Notes: generated by a model from the sequence alone, not told the origin. Positions 45,310 to 54,338 are shown, numbered from the stretch's first letter. The stretch: DNA of 64,000 bases from Petrimonas mucosa (GCF_900095795.1 NZ_LT608328.1:1915001-1979000); one strand, 5' to 3'. A program made the numbers and translations.

Positions 45310-46329
45310 ATGATTGCCAGAAAAATAAAACAGCTGTTTATCGTATCCCTCCTTCTTGCCTTTAATGCGGGATGTGACAACATGCGTTTCGATAATGATC
45401 CGCGGAGTAACTTCGATGCGCTTTGGAAGATTATCGACGAAAACTACTGTTTTTTTGAGTATAAGCAGATCGACTGGGATGCGGTGTACCGGAAGTATGG
45501 CGCAAGGGTGAAAAGCGATATGGGAAATTACGCCCTTTTCGAGCTGATGAGCGAGATGCTTTCGGAGCTGAAAGATGGACATGTAAACCTGATAGCTTCG
45601 CACGACATGTCGCGCTACTGGAACTGGAGCGAGGATTACCCCTCCAATTTCGATGCGGATATTCAGAAAAAATACCTCGGACGCGACTACTCCATTGCAG
45701 GAGGAATGTTCTACAAAATCCTGGAAGACAATGTCGGTTACATCTATTACGGCAGCTTCTCCAATGATGTGGGTGATGGAAACATGTCGCAGATACTTAG
45801 CCAGATGTCGATCTGCAAGGGCATCATCATCGATGTGCGCAATAATGGAGGGGGAAGTTTGACGAACGTGGAGCGGATCGCTTCGCGATTTTTCAACGAG
45901 AAGACGCTGGTTGGGTACATCTCTCACAAGATCGGCAAGGGACATAACGACTTTTCCGATTTTTATCCCAAGTATATAAACAGCCACGACAAGATCAGGT
46001 ATCAGAAACCGGTGATGGTGCTGACCAACAGAAGTTGTTACAGTGCCACCAATGATTTTGTAAACGCCATGAAACATGCCCCCAACGCTACGATTGTGGG
46101 CGATAAGACCGGCGGTGGAAGCGGGTTGCCTTTCTCGTCGGAATTACCCAATGGCTGGTCGGTCCGTTTTTCTGCATCTCCCATGTATGACGCCAACAAA
46201 CAGCACATCGAGTTCGGCATCGACCCCGATGTGCAAGTATCCATGACCGACAGTGACAAATCTAAAGGGAAAGATACCATTATCGAAAAGGCGAGAGAGC
46301 TGATCCAGTCGCAATCTGCAAGCCGCTAA
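45310..46329 (+). CDS. S41-family peptidase lipoprotein (C-terminal processing protease-like)
   Basis: 339 residues from ATG 45310; lipobox NAGC (Cys20). No clear PDZ domain. Tail-specific protease core: GIIIDVRNNGGGSLTNVERIA, then the nucleophile Ser in LTNRSCYSATNDFVNAM and the catalytic Lys in IVGDKTGGGSGLPFS. N-terminal part has DENYCFFEYKQIDWDAVYRKYG, usual in Bacteroidetes S41 lipoproteins. Substrate unknown; likely acts in the periplasm with the cell-wall GH25 enzyme. Confidence 0.9.
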   Translation: MIARKIKQLFIVSLLLAFNAGCDNMRFDNDPRSNFDALWKIIDENYCFFEYKQIDWDAVYRKYGARVKSDMGNYALFELMSEMLSELKDGHVNLIASHDMSRYWNWSEDYPSNFDADIQKKYLGRDYSIAGGMFYKILEDNVGYIYYGSFSNDVGDGNMSQILSQMSICKGIIIDVRNNGGGSLTNVERIASRFFNEKTLVGYISHKIGKGHNDFSDFYPKYINSHDKIRYQKPVMVLTNRSCYSATNDFVNAMKHAPNATIVGDKTGGGSGLPFSSELPNGWSVRFSASPMYDANKQHIEFGIDPDVQVSMTDSDKSKGKDTIIEKARELIQSQSASR

Positions 46330-46478
46330 GACGTTAAGCCAACACTGCTTTAACCGGCTCGGCCATTTACATTAAGATTGCCGCCTTCTACTATATGCAT
46401 CCGGGATTGCAAAATACCACCATTAACATGCATAAAGAAAATTGATCGATGAGAATAATCATCAGTAGTAATATTTCT

Positions 46479-46486
46479 TACATTTG
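46479..46486 (+). promoter_or_regulatory. Promoter -7 box before the glycosidase remnant (TACATTTG)
   Basis: Exact TAnnTTTG match 49 bp before ATG 46535. It may now serve the downstream RbsD-like lipoprotein gene. Confidence 0.55.
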
Positions 46487-46534
46487 TATCTATGTAAGAG
46501 AAGTACCTTAACATCACCATACAAAAGTACGGAT

Positions 46535-47010
46535 ATGCTTGAAAAGATAATTGAATCCAGCATTCGAAACAAACTCATTGTTTTTGAGGAGCGACTGGGT
46601 ACCTATCTGCTGCGACATACCTGCTTTAGGAGAGGGGCAGGGAGAAGACCAGTTTTACTGGACAACAATCATTATCAAATCGCGTTGTCTTTGGACGGGA
46701 TTGGAACAGGCACTGTTTCTCTTGGTGGAGGGGGAGAGCTGCGTGATTGGGAGACCATGAACATTCCGGGGAAAAAATACAGTACTGTTACTCCTGGGGA
46801 ATTTTTGAAGTTGCTGCCGACGATGTCACGATAGAGCTGCTGAAAGATGCTTTGTCGCTGGATAAAATCTTGATCGGCAGAGCAAAAGAGGTCCGCCTGA
46901 AGAAGTTTGCAATTGGAGAAGGAGATAAATGTCTAATACAATTTTTAAAATATGGTCAAACTGAATTCTTTACTGCTGATAGTCGTTCTTGCGCTGGTAA
47001 CCGGATGTGA
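46535..47010 (+). pseudogene. Glycosidase gene remnant (GH116-like start), frameshifted
   Basis: ATG 46535 opens 99 codons in one frame; LDGIGTGTVSLGGGGELRDW resembles the N-terminal part of GH116/GBA2-type glycosidases, which run to many hundreds of residues. Near 46800 (GGGGAATTTTT tract) the likely continuation shifts frame: EVAADDVTIELLKDALSLDK and RAKEVRLKKFAIGEGDKCLI. The second frame ends inside the next gene. Most of the enzyme is missing, so this looks like an internal deletion plus frameshift. Family call is tentative. Confidence 0.45.
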
Positions 47011-47509
47011 TCGCGTGAAAGTCAACCCGGGGAATACAACAACATGGCAAGAACAATTGGAGCAAAGCATGGCGCTCTTGGGACATAGAAACTGGATTGT
47101 CGTCACCGACATGGCTTATCCTCTACAGGTCCGAAATGGAATTACAACTCTATTTGCCGAGGAACCCTATATGGAGGTACTATCGCATGTCAGTGATTTA
47201 ATTGATAGCTCACCGCATCTCTATGCACATGTCTATCTAGATCGGGAGCTCTCAGACCTGAACGAATCGCTCTGTCCGGGAATCGAAAATTTTCGCAAGG
47301 AACATCAACGCGTTATCCCCACTGCAAATATAATATTCACCAAGCATGAGGATCTGATCGACAAGCTCGACAGCACAAGTAATAAATATCAGGTAGTTGT
47401 TATAAAGACCAGACTGGCATTACCCTACACTTCAACTTTCTTTGAGTTGGATTGCAAATACTGGGATGGGGAGAAGCAAAAGAGATTGGAAGAGATCATC
47501 GGTGAATAG
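46952..47509 (+). CDS. RbsD/FucU-like lipoprotein
   Basis: 185 residues. Lipobox VTGC (Cys19). The body resembles RbsD/FucU sugar mutarotase-like proteins: LEQSMALLGHRNWIVVTDMAYP holds the His and Asp region of the pyranase site, and FQ/YQVVVIKTRLALPYTSTFF ends the fold. The exported, lipid-anchored form is a Bacteroidetes variant; whether it acts on free sugars is unknown. Starts inside the end of the glycosidase remnant and converges with the acyl-CoA synthetase gene 7 bp away. Confidence 0.6.
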   Translation: MVKLNSLLLIVVLALVTGCDRVKVNPGNTTTWQEQLEQSMALLGHRNWIVVTDMAYPLQVRNGITTLFAEEPYMEVLSHVSDLIDSSPHLYAHVYLDRELSDLNESLCPGIENFRKEHQRVIPTANIIFTKHEDLIDKLDSTSNKYQVVVIKTRLALPYTSTFFELDCKYWDGEKQKRLEEIIGE

Positions 47510-47516
47510 GAGGTTG

Positions 47517-49166
47517 TCAGATTATCTCGATACCTTCCGCCTTACATATCTCCAGAGCCATTTGCCGTAACCTGTACTTTTGGATCTTGCCGCTTCCTGT
47601 CATCGGGAACTGATCCACAAAGAAAACATATTTCGGAATCTTGTACCTGGCTATGTGATCTCTGCAGAAATCACGTACATCCTCCCGGGTCAGCTCTTTG
47701 CCCTCCTTGAGGATAATAAAGGCTCCCACCTCCTCACCGTACTTGGGCGAGGCTACCGCCACCACCTGGACATCCTTGATCTCCGGGATCTTGTAGAGAA
47801 AATCTTCCACCTCTTTCGGTGAGATGTTCTCGCCACCCCGGATAATCATATCCTTTATCCGCCCCGTGATGCGGAAGTTGCCGTTTTCGTCCTTCATCCC
47901 CAGGTCGCCCGAGTGGAGGAAGCCCTCGGCATCGATCACCTGGGCGGTGGCTTCCGGGTTTTTGTAATACCCTTTCATCACGTTGTAGCCGCGGCAACAC
48001 ATTTCACCTTCAACACCAACGGGACACTCCTTGCCGGTGACCGGGTCGAGCACCTTGACTTCGGTAAACTCATAGGCACCTCCTACAGTTGTACAACGGA
48101 CGTTGAACGGATCTTCGATACGTGTCTGCGTCATTCCCGGCGAAGTCTCGGTCAGCCCGTAGACGCTGGTGACATCCATAAACATCTTTTCATTCACCTG
48201 CTTCATCAGCTCAACGGGACAAAGTGCGCCCGCCATAATCCCGGTCCGCAATGAACTCATGTCGAACATGGGGAACATGGGGTGATTCAGTTCGGCGATA
48301 AACATGGTCGGCACGCCATGGAGGACGGTACACCGCTCCTTGTGGATCGAGGCAAGCACCAGTAACGGATCGAACCGCTCCACCATCACCAGGGTGCTCC
48401 CGTGGGTGAGGCAGCACATGGTTGCCAGCACGATCCCGAAACAGTGAAACAGCGGAACGCAGACACAACACTTGTCCTCTTGTGTAAACTTCATGTGAAC
48501 CCCGGTTAAATAGCCGTTGTTGGTGATGTTGTGGTGACTCAGCATCACCCCTTTCGGAAAGCCTGTCGTACCCGACGTATACTGCATGTTGACAACATCG
48601 TGGCAGCCGGTCTGCTGCCGGAGTGCCATCAATTGATCCTTCGGACGGCTCGAGCCTGCCAGCAGCAGTTCGGCCGTGTTGTACATCCCCCGGTACTTCT
48701 CCTGTCCGATATAGACCACGTTTCTCATCTCGGGAAACCGGCTGCTCTTGAGCTTTCCCCGCTGTGTGCTCCTCAATTCCGGCAGGAGCTCATATATCAT
48801 GTCGATATAGTCGCTGCCGGGAATTCCCTCGGTCAGGCAGAGGGTGTGCATATCGGCATTTTTCAGCACGAAAGCCAGCTCCTCGCTTTTGTAGTTGGTG
48901 TTGACCGTGACCGCTACAGCACCGATTTTAGCGGTGGCATAGAGCAGGGTGAGCCAATCGGGAACATTTTGTGCCCAGATGCCGACATGTGTGCCTTGTG
49001 TAACACCTATCGACAACAGCCCGTTTGCCATGTTGTCTACCCGTTCGTTGAATGTTTTCCAGGTAAAGCGAAGATTTCGATCGGAGTATACAATATGTTC
49101 TCTATCAGGTGTTTTTTCGGCCCAATATTCGAGCCAATCGCTCAAAGTTCTATCAAAAAGTTGCAT
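47517..49166 (-). CDS. AMP-binding acyl-CoA synthetase
   Basis: 549 residues from ATG 49166; a TTG at 49181 overlapping the previous stop would add five. ANL-superfamily enzyme activating an acid as acyl-AMP then acyl-CoA. Marks: [20 protein letters not shown] (P-loop), [45 protein letters not shown], and the C-terminal catalytic Lys in [11 protein letters not shown]. Probably medium- or long-chain fatty acids. The regulator gene lies immediately upstream (stop at 49178). Confidence 0.93.
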   Translation of the reverse strand: MQLFDRTLSDWLEYWAEKTPDREHIVYSDRNLRFTWKTFNERVDNMANGLLSIGVTQGTHVGIWAQNVPDWLTLLYATAKIGAVAVTVNTNYKSEELAFVLKNADMHTLCLTEGIPGSDYIDMIYELLPELRSTQRGKLKSSRFPEMRNVVYIGQEKYRGMYNTAELLLAGSSRPKDQLMALRQQTGCHDVVNMQYTSGTTGFPKGVMLSHHNITNNGYLTGVHMKFTQEDKCCVCVPLFHCFGIVLATMCCLTHGSTLVMVERFDPLLVLASIHKERCTVLHGVPTMFIAELNHPMFPMFDMSSLRTGIMAGALCPVELMKQVNEKMFMDVTSVYGLTETSPGMTQTRIEDPFNVRCTTVGGAYEFTEVKVLDPVTGKECPVGVEGEMCCRGYNVMKGYYKNPEATAQVIDAEGFLHSGDLGMKDENGNFRITGRIKDMIIRGGENISPKEVEDFLYKIPEIKDVQVVAVASPKYGEEVGAFIILKEGKELTREDVRDFCRDHIARYKIPKYVFFVDQFPMTGSGKIQKYRLRQMALEICKAEGIEII

Positions 49167-49177
49167 GGGATGACTGA

Positions 49178-49744
49178 TCAATTTGGGGTATATACTACGG
49201 CAAGCACCTGTGCCGGTTCATCGTTTGCAGAGGTTACCAGATGTTCCACAACCGAGTCGTAGTAAATGCTTTCACCACTGTTCAAAACATATCTATCCAT
49301 ACCGTATTGCACGGTTATTGCTCCCTGCAGGACATAGAGGAACTCTTCACCCTCGTGCGAGGAGGTGCTCATGGGAGATGAACCGGAAGGTTTGATCTCG
49401 ATGAAAAACGGCTCCATATGTCTTCCGGACTTGCTTGCCGCCAGCGAAAAGAAATCGATGTGGGAATTGTCGCGGGTGAGGTGGCTGGTAAAGGTGACCG
49501 GCGTTGATGGCTTGGGACTCCGGTTGACTACTGGGCCAAGCGCCTCGTTGTCGTCGAGGAATGTCCCCAGTCTCACACCCAGCGCCCTTGAAATCTTGAT
49601 AAGCGATGACAATGACGGAATCTTTTCACTGTTAAAGATCAATTCAATCTGCGCCACAGTGAGACCGGCGTTCGACGCAAGATCTTCTGCCGTAATGTTT
49701 TTGCCGGCACATACCGCCTTAATTTTCTCGGTAACTGGATTCAT
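49178..49744 (-). CDS. XRE-family regulator with cupin domain
   Basis: 188 residues. N-terminal helix-turn-helix (about 10-65): [20 protein letters not shown] and [21 protein letters not shown]-terminal cupin (about 110-185): [20 protein letters not shown] and [19 protein letters not shown]. Such fusions sense a small ligand and control a neighbouring gene; here the acyl-CoA synthetase in the same transcript is the natural target, so an acyl compound may be the signal. Confidence 0.92.
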   Translation of the reverse strand: MNPVTEKIKAVCAGKNITAEDLASNAGLTVAQIELIFNSEKIPSLSSLIKISRALGVRLGTFLDDNEALGPVVNRSPKPSTPVTFTSHLTRDNSHIDFFSLAASKSGRHMEPFFIEIKPSGSSPMSTSSHEGEEFLYVLQGAITVQYGMDRYVLNSGESIYYDSVVEHLVTSANDEPAQVLAVVYTPN

Positions 49745-49773
49745 GGAATTATAGTGCTTATTTGTTTCAGGCG

Positions 49774-49789
49774 CAAAACTACAAAACTA
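49774..49789 (-). promoter_or_regulatory. Tandem promoter boxes TAGTTTTG for the XRE-cupin / acyl-CoA synthetase unit
   Basis: Two adjacent exact TAnnTTTG matches on the minus strand (49774-49781 and 49782-49789), about 30-45 bp upstream of ATG 49744. Confidence 0.55.
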
Positions 49790-49900
49790 TTATCAAAATG
49801 ACAAATATAATTTTAAATCGATATCAAACAGGCCGGGTGAATAACAAATGGTTTATTTGCTAAAAAAGAGCGGATAGACTCTTCGTTTTACTTTTTTTTG

Positions 49901-49908
49901 TACCTTTG
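49901..49908 (+). promoter_or_regulatory. Promoter -7 box of yidC (TACCTTTG)
   Basis: Exact TAnnTTTG match; predicted leader of about 165 nt up to ATG 50081, containing a 32-codon ORF. Confidence 0.65.
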
Positions 49909-49921
49909 TAACTTCGGAAAA

Positions 49922-50020
49922 ATGAGTTTGCTGAACCAGGGCATCTTTCAGCGGCAATCGAATTCGGAGATGGATGAATTCTGGCCGGGCTGCTTTGCGA
50001 AGATGTCGTTTTTTCCATAA
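49922..50020 (+). CDS. Possible small ORF in the yidC leader
   Basis: 32 codons from ATG 49922 to TAA (starts MSLLNQGIFQRQ, ends AKMSFFP), beginning 14 nt after the promoter box. No known family. It may be a translated leader, a remnant, or chance. Confidence 0.25.
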   Translation: MSLLNQGIFQRQSNSEMDEFWPGCFAKMSFFP

Positions 50021-50080
50021 CAAATAATTTTTAGGTAATTGTGGGAGTGATTCTGTTCGCTCTCTTTTATTGTGCAAAGC

Positions 50081-52045
50081 ATGGACAAAAATACTGTTAT
50101 TGGCTTTTTACTGATTGGCGCAATTATTGTTGCGTTTACCTTTTTGAACCGTCCCACCCAGGAGCAGCTGGCCCAACAGCAGCGGATGCGCGACTCACTT
50201 CAGCAGGTCGAACGGCAGAAAGCAGCGCTGGAGGCGGAACGATCGGCTAACGGCGGTTCGGGAGAGAGTTCCGAGATCAAACAACAAAACAGTGTCGCTG
50301 ATTTTTTTGCTGTCGGACAGGTGCTCGCCAGCGATTCAGTGACCGCTTCACCCGATTCGCTCGACGTGATACAGCCAACAGGGGAGGAGCTTGTCACTCT
50401 GGAAAATGAGAAGCTAAGAGTGACCTTAAGCACATTGGGTGGCAGAATCCACTCCGTACAGCTCAAGGGTGAGAAAAGATACAATGGCGACAGTCTCATC
50501 CTTTTCGAAGGCGACGAAGCCCGCTTCAATCTGGAACTTTTCAATCGCAACAGCGTCCGTCTTTCCACCGAGGATCAGCTCTTTACTCCGATCGTTACAG
50601 CAGATGGCAAGAGTGTGGTGATGCGACTGGGCAGTTCCCCGGAGCGTCATGTCGACCTGGTCTATACACTTCCCGAGAATGAATTCATGCTCGATTTCGA
50701 TATCCGGGTTGTCGGCATGAAGGCCAGTCTCCATTCGGAAAGCCTGACCAACCTCCGTATCAACTGGGAGCAGAAGATCCGTCAACAGGAGAATGGACGT
50801 CAGTTCGAGAACCGTTTTGCACGGCTCAACTACAGATATGTGGGGCAGGATGCCCAGAAGATGAGCGACAGCAAAAACGACAGGAAAGAGCTTACCGAAC
50901 CGATCAAGTGGTTTGCCTTCAAGGATCAGTTCTTCAGTACGGTGATCATCGCCGAAAAGCCCTTCAGCAACACCATCCTTTCGTCGCAACCGCACGTTAC
51001 CGGCGAATATATCAAGAGCTACAAGGCCGAGACCTGGGTGCCGGTGACTGTCGATCCACAAAGGGATGAACTGACAGCATCGTTCAACTACTATTTCGGT
51101 CCAAACCACTTCTACACGCTGAAGAGCTACGACAAGGAGATAAGCGACAGCAGCCAGAAACTCTATCTGGAGGAGCTGGTGGACCTGGGATACCGCTGGT
51201 TGAGCTGGATCAACAAATACTTCACCATCCCGGTATTCAATTACTTCCTCAAGTTTAACTGGGGGATGGGACTCATCATATTTATCATGACGCTCATCAT
51301 CAAGCTGATCATCCTTCCGCTCACCTACAAATCGTTCAAATCGTCTGCCAAGATGCGCGTGCTGCGTCCACAGATCAAGGAGATCGAAGAGAAGTATCCA
51401 GGTCAGGACAAAGAGATGATGCTTAAGCGTCAACAGGCCACCATGGATCTCTATAGCAAGGCAGGAGCCAGCCCGATGAGCGGCTGTTTTCCGATGTTGC
51501 TCCAGATGCCGATTTTGCTGGCTTTCTTCTTCTTCTTCCCGTCGGCAATCGAATTGCGCCACCAGAGCTTTTTGTGGGCGAGCGACCTTTCCACGTTCGA
51601 CTCCCTCATACACTGGGACGCCAACATACCGCTGATCTCGAAATTCCTCGGTAATCACATCAGCCTGTTCTGCTTGTTGATGACGATAGTAAACGTCTTC
51701 TATACCAAGTACAATATGGCTGCAACCGATACTGGCCAGGCCCAGATGCCGGGCATGAAGTCGATGCCGATCCTCATGTCGGTCATGATGTTCTTTTTCC
51801 TGAACTCATACCCTGCAGGGCTTAACTACTACTATTTCCTCTCCACCCTGTTCACTATCGGGTTCACCCTCCTGTTCAAACAGTTGTTGAACGAAGAGAA
51901 GTTGCTTGCCCAGCTGGAGGCAAACAAACGGAAACCGAAAAAACAGTCCGGTTTCATGGCGCGACTGGCCGAAGCCCAGAAGATGCAGGAGAAGCAGGCC
52001 CGTGAAAGAGCTAAGGAGGCGGCAAAGCGTAATTACCGCAGATAA
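50081..52045 (+). CDS. yidC: Membrane protein insertase YidC
   Basis: 654 residues from ATG 50081 (MDKNTVIGFLLIGAIIVA). N-terminal membrane helix, a large periplasmic beta domain (about 60-350), then the five-helix insertase core (about 370-620): NYFLKFNWGMGLIIFIMTLI, PQIKEIEEKYPGQDKEMMLK, GASPMSGCFPMLLQMPILLAF and a final NSYPAGLNYYYFLSTLFTIG. The Lys/Arg-rich tail (QARERAKEAAKRNYRR) fits ribosome contact. Inserts membrane proteins alone or with Sec. Transcribed singly, with a strong terminator. Confidence 0.96.
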   Translation: MDKNTVIGFLLIGAIIVAFTFLNRPTQEQLAQQQRMRDSLQQVERQKAALEAERSANGGSGESSEIKQQNSVADFFAVGQVLASDSVTASPDSLDVIQPTGEELVTLENEKLRVTLSTLGGRIHSVQLKGEKRYNGDSLILFEGDEARFNLELFNRNSVRLSTEDQLFTPIVTADGKSVVMRLGSSPERHVDLVYTLPENEFMLDFDIRVVGMKASLHSESLTNLRINWEQKIRQQENGRQFENRFARLNYRYVGQDAQKMSDSKNDRKELTEPIKWFAFKDQFFSTVIIAEKPFSNTILSSQPHVTGEYIKSYKAETWVPVTVDPQRDELTASFNYYFGPNHFYTLKSYDKEISDSSQKLYLEELVDLGYRWLSWINKYFTIPVFNYFLKFNWGMGLIIFIMTLIIKLIILPLTYKSFKSSAKMRVLRPQIKEIEEKYPGQDKEMMLKRQQATMDLYSKAGASPMSGCFPMLLQMPILLAFFFFFPSAIELRHQSFLWASDLSTFDSLIHWDANIPLISKFLGNHISLFCLLMTIVNVFYTKYNMAATDTGQAQMPGMKSMPILMSVMMFFFLNSYPAGLNYYYFLSTLFTIGFTLLFKQLLNEEKLLAQLEANKRKPKKQSGFMARLAEAQKMQEKQARERAKEAAKRNYRR

Positions 52046-52080
52046 ACGAATACTTACTTTTTTCAATAATTTCAACGACA

Positions 52081-52120
52081 GAAAACAGCCCGGAAGAATT
52101 GTTTCGTTCGGGCTGTTTTC
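52081..52120 (+). terminator. Terminator after yidC
   Basis: Perfect 12-bp stem GAAAACAGCCCG / CGGGCTGTTTTC with a 16-nt loop; T-rich 3' arm then CTTATGG. Confidence 0.8.
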
Positions 52121-52246
52121 CTTATGGAACTCCCCATCGGGGTCACAGAACAACATTTCACCAAAATCGCAACGAGTTGTTGAACTTATTTTTTTGACAG
52201 TTGTTTTATGGTAAAAGTGGAGAAGTAAACATCAAATTCTTACTAT

Positions 52247-52570
52247 ATGAGCAAAGACAAAGCTATTCTTGAGTACGATGAGGACGAATCCGTGAAATTT
52301 ATACGGAAGAGTTTGCCCGAAGAGATGCAAAACGAGTTTTCGGACGACGAAATCAACTACATTGTCGATCTGGTATATGAGTTTTACGAAGAGAAGGGTT
52401 TCCTGGACGAAGATGACGACAAGGACATCGAGATTGATGAAGACGAACTGTTGGACTATGTTATTGAGAATGCCCGCAAAGACAAGATCAGGGAGTTCAC
52501 GGATGAACAGATCGAGGCTATCGTTGCTGGAGAATTGGCATATTGCGACACGTTAAATCTGTTTGACTGA
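52247..52570 (+). CDS. Small acidic protein of unknown function
   Basis: 107 residues, no signal or membrane segment, very rich in Asp and Glu (EEKGFLDEDDDKDIEIDEDE). Predicted helical: SDDEINYIVDLVYEFYEEKG and TDEQIEAIVAGELAYCDTL. No family recognised. It has its own space between the yidC terminator and the OmpA lipoprotein gene, 38 bp before the latter. Start ATG 52247 is the only reasonable one. Confidence 0.75.
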   Translation: MSKDKAILEYDEDESVKFIRKSLPEEMQNEFSDDEINYIVDLVYEFYEEKGFLDEDDDKDIEIDEDELLDYVIENARKDKIREFTDEQIEAIVAGELAYCDTLNLFD

Positions 52571-52608
52571 TTTTTAACATTTAACTATACTTCCTAAAAT
52601 TATTAACT

Positions 52609-53289
52609 ATGAAGCAATTTTCTAAATTATTTGGCATCCTTGTTTTGGGGGGTGCTTTGGTATTGTCCGGTTGCGGTGCAAGCAACACGGTTAAGGGTTC
52701 CGGTATCGGTGCAGGTGCAGGAGCGGCTGTAGGTGCCGGTGTAGGTGCAATTGCCGGCGGCGGCAAGGGTGCTGCCTGGGGTGCCGGAATCGGTGCTATC
52801 CTCGGTGGAACTGCTGGTGCCATTATCGGAAAGAAGATGGATAAGCAGGCTGCTGAACTTGCGCAGATCGAAGGGGCACAGGTGGAGAAGATCAACGAAG
52901 GTGAAGCCATCAAGGTTACTTTCGAATCTGGAATCCTTTTCGCAACCAACTCAAGCACCCTCAATAGCGTATCCCGTGCTTCCCTGGACAAGTTTGCCAC
53001 TTCACTGTTGAACAATCCCGATACCGATGTCAAGATCTACGGACATACCGACAGTACCGGTAGCGATGCGATCAACAATCCACTTTCTGAACGCCGTGCG
53101 GAATCAGTATATAACTATCTGTTGTCTAAAGGTATAGATGGAAGTCGGATGATCTCGCAAGGGTTCGGTTCAACCCAGCCGGTTGCCGATAACAGCACTG
53201 CTGCAGGTAGAGCCCAGAACCGTCGTGTGGAGATCTTCATTCTTCCGAATGCCAAGATGGTGAAAGAGGCGCAGGAGCAGGCAAATTAA
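52609..53289 (+). CDS. OmpA-family lipoprotein with glycine-zipper segment
   Basis: 226 residues. Lipobox LSGC (Cys22). Residues ~28-80 are a Gly/Ala-rich glycine zipper (GAGAGAAVGAGVGAIAGGGK). The C-terminal OmpA-like domain (about 110-215) binds peptidoglycan: IYGHTDSTGSDAINNPLSER, then SQGFGSTQPVADNSTAAGRA and QNRRVEIFI. It likely ties the outer membrane to the cell wall. Followed by a terminator. Confidence 0.93.
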   Translation: MKQFSKLFGILVLGGALVLSGCGASNTVKGSGIGAGAGAAVGAGVGAIAGGGKGAAWGAGIGAILGGTAGAIIGKKMDKQAAELAQIEGAQVEKINEGEAIKVTFESGILFATNSSTLNSVSRASLDKFATSLLNNPDTDVKIYGHTDSTGSDAINNPLSERRAESVYNYLLSKGIDGSRMISQGFGSTQPVADNSTAAGRAQNRRVEIFILPNAKMVKEAQEQAN

Positions 53290-53315
53290 TTTCGTAATCG
53301 TCTAAAAACGTATTT

Positions 53316-53349
53316 AATCGCATTGCCGTGGATCGGCAGTGCGATTTTT
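53316..53349 (+). terminator. Terminator after the OmpA lipoprotein gene
   Basis: 13-bp stem AATCGCATTGCCG / CGGCAGTGCGATT (one T-G pair), 5-nt loop, then TTTTAATTG; ends 14 bp before the next ATG. Confidence 0.8.
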
Positions 53350-53362
53350 AATTGAAAAGAAA

Positions 53363-53839
53363 ATGGCTGAAGAGATCGTTATTCCAAAAGGAGTTTCAAA
53401 AAGAGAGAGATACGAGGCATTGATTCCGCAATTGGAATCGTTGGTGGAGTCTGAAACCGATGTGATAGCTAATATGGCAAACATTGCCGCCGCCTTGAAG
53501 GAGGTTTTCGGCTTCTTCTGGGTCGGATTCTATATCGTCAAGGGAGAGCAGCTGGTGCTCGGTCCTTTTCAGGGTCCTATCGCCTGCACACGCATCCGGT
53601 ATGGGAAAGGGGTCTGCGGAACAGCCTGGAAAGAGCAAAAGAGGATTGTTGTGCCCGATGTTGACAAGTTCCCGGGTCATATTGCCTGCAGCTCCCTCTC
53701 CAGGTCGGAGATCGTGGTGCCAATCTTTCACCAGGGAAATGTAGCGGCAGTACTGGATGTGGATAGTGAACTTCTCGACCATTTTGATGAGACAGACGAA
53801 AAATTCCTCACAAAAATTGCAGAATCGATAAAATTTTGA
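53363..53839 (+). CDS. msrC: GAF-domain free methionine-(R)-sulfoxide reductase
   Basis: 158 residues from ATG 53363. Single GAF domain of the fRMsr type: ALKEVFGFFWVGFYIVKGEQ, GPFQGPIACTRIRYGKGVCG, and FPGHIACSSLSRSEIVVPI. The three cysteines in IACTRI, GVCGTAW and IACSSL match the redox cysteines of E. coli MsrC/YebR. It reduces free methionine-R-sulfoxide in the cytoplasm, probably with thioredoxin. Confidence 0.92.
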   Translation: MAEEIVIPKGVSKRERYEALIPQLESLVESETDVIANMANIAAALKEVFGFFWVGFYIVKGEQLVLGPFQGPIACTRIRYGKGVCGTAWKEQKRIVVPDVDKFPGHIACSSLSRSEIVVPIFHQGNVAAVLDVDSELLDHFDETDEKFLTKIAESIKF

Positions 53840-53872
53840 TGAATAAAATTTCCATATTTCAAAAAAACGACT

Positions 53873-53880
53873 TATCTTTG
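53873..53880 (+). promoter_or_regulatory. Promoter -7 box upstream of the tRNA-Gly region (TATCTTTG)
   Basis: Exact TAnnTTTG followed by CACTC, 80 bp before the duplicated tRNA half and 203 bp before the intact tRNA-Gly. Confidence 0.68.
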
Positions 53881-53946
53881 CACTCGGATTTCGGTTCTGG
53901 ATACCGGATCTGCAAAAATAACGGCAAGCGTGGCCGGTGGTTTTTT

Positions 53947-53997
53947 GAGATAGTATATATTGCGGAAATAGCTCAGTTGGTAGAGCATAACCTTGCC
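53947..53997 (+). repeat. 51-bp direct repeat, copy 1 (tRNA-Gly 5' half plus flank)
   Basis: Identical to 54068-54118, 121 bp downstream. It covers 15 bp of upstream flank and the first 36 nt of tRNA-Gly, up to the anticodon. Confidence 0.92.
53962..53997 (+). pseudogene. Truncated tRNA-Gly (5' half only)
   Basis: Same as the first 36 nt of the tRNA at 54083, then diverges into unrelated DNA. No T arm or 3' acceptor strand follows, so no tRNA can form. Just after it, GGCAAGG (about 54023) can pair with CCTTGCC of the half copy, and the stretch there is the reverse complement of the anticodon-stem region. Confidence 0.88.
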
Positions 53998-54067
53998 CCA
54001 GAGGTATAGAGACTTCTAACCTTGGCAAGGATAAGGAATAGAGATTCCGGAAAGTTTTGCCGAAAGT

Positions 54068-54118
54068 GAGATAGTATATATTGCGGAAATAGCTCAGTTG
54101 GTAGAGCATAACCTTGCC
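54068..54118 (+). repeat. 51-bp direct repeat, copy 2
   Basis: Second copy, containing the 5' half of the intact tRNA-Gly. Confidence 0.92.
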
Positions 54119-54155
54119 AAGGTTAGGGTCGCGAGTTCGAGTCTCGTTTTCCGCT
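54083..54155 (+). tRNA. tRNA-Gly (GCC anticodon)
   Basis: 73 nt. Acceptor GCGGAAA / TTTCCGC, D arm GCTCAGTTGGTAGAGC, anticodon stem AACCT/AGGTT around TGCC with anticodon GCC, T arm GCGAG-TTCGAGT-CTCGT, discriminator T. CCA not encoded. The only complete copy here. Confidence 0.95.
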
Positions 54156-54161
54156 CAACGT

Positions 54162-54197
54162 AAACACTGCAGGAGATGAACCTTGCAGTGTTTTTTT
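54162..54197 (+). terminator. Terminator after tRNA-Gly
   Basis: Stem AAACACTGCA / TGCAGTGTTT with a 12-nt loop and a T run. Confidence 0.85.
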
Positions 54198-54338
54198 GTA
54201 CCCCTGCCACTAATTCGCCACTTCCCACTTGTACGGCTCAAAAAGTATTGTAACTTTGTTTTCCGATAAAATCGATACTATTGTTGATTATAGATTTAAG
54301 ATAAACCATTATATTGAACAAGTTAAAAATCAACCGAC

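Noticed and set aside
44022-46329. Phage lysis module (GH25 lysozyme)
   Set aside because: The lysozyme-like gene is membrane-anchored and follows tkt and rpiB; no holin or phage structural gene is near.
50426-51658. 410-codon minus-strand open frame
   Set aside because: Antisense to yidC; no signal, domain or ribosome site of its own.
53962-53997. Second working tRNA-Gly gene
   Set aside because: Sequence ends at the anticodon; no T arm or 3' acceptor strand follows.
53947-54155. Attachment site of an integrated phage or ICE
   Set aside because: The duplication is of the tRNA 5' half, is only 121 bp apart, and no integrase or mobile genes lie between.
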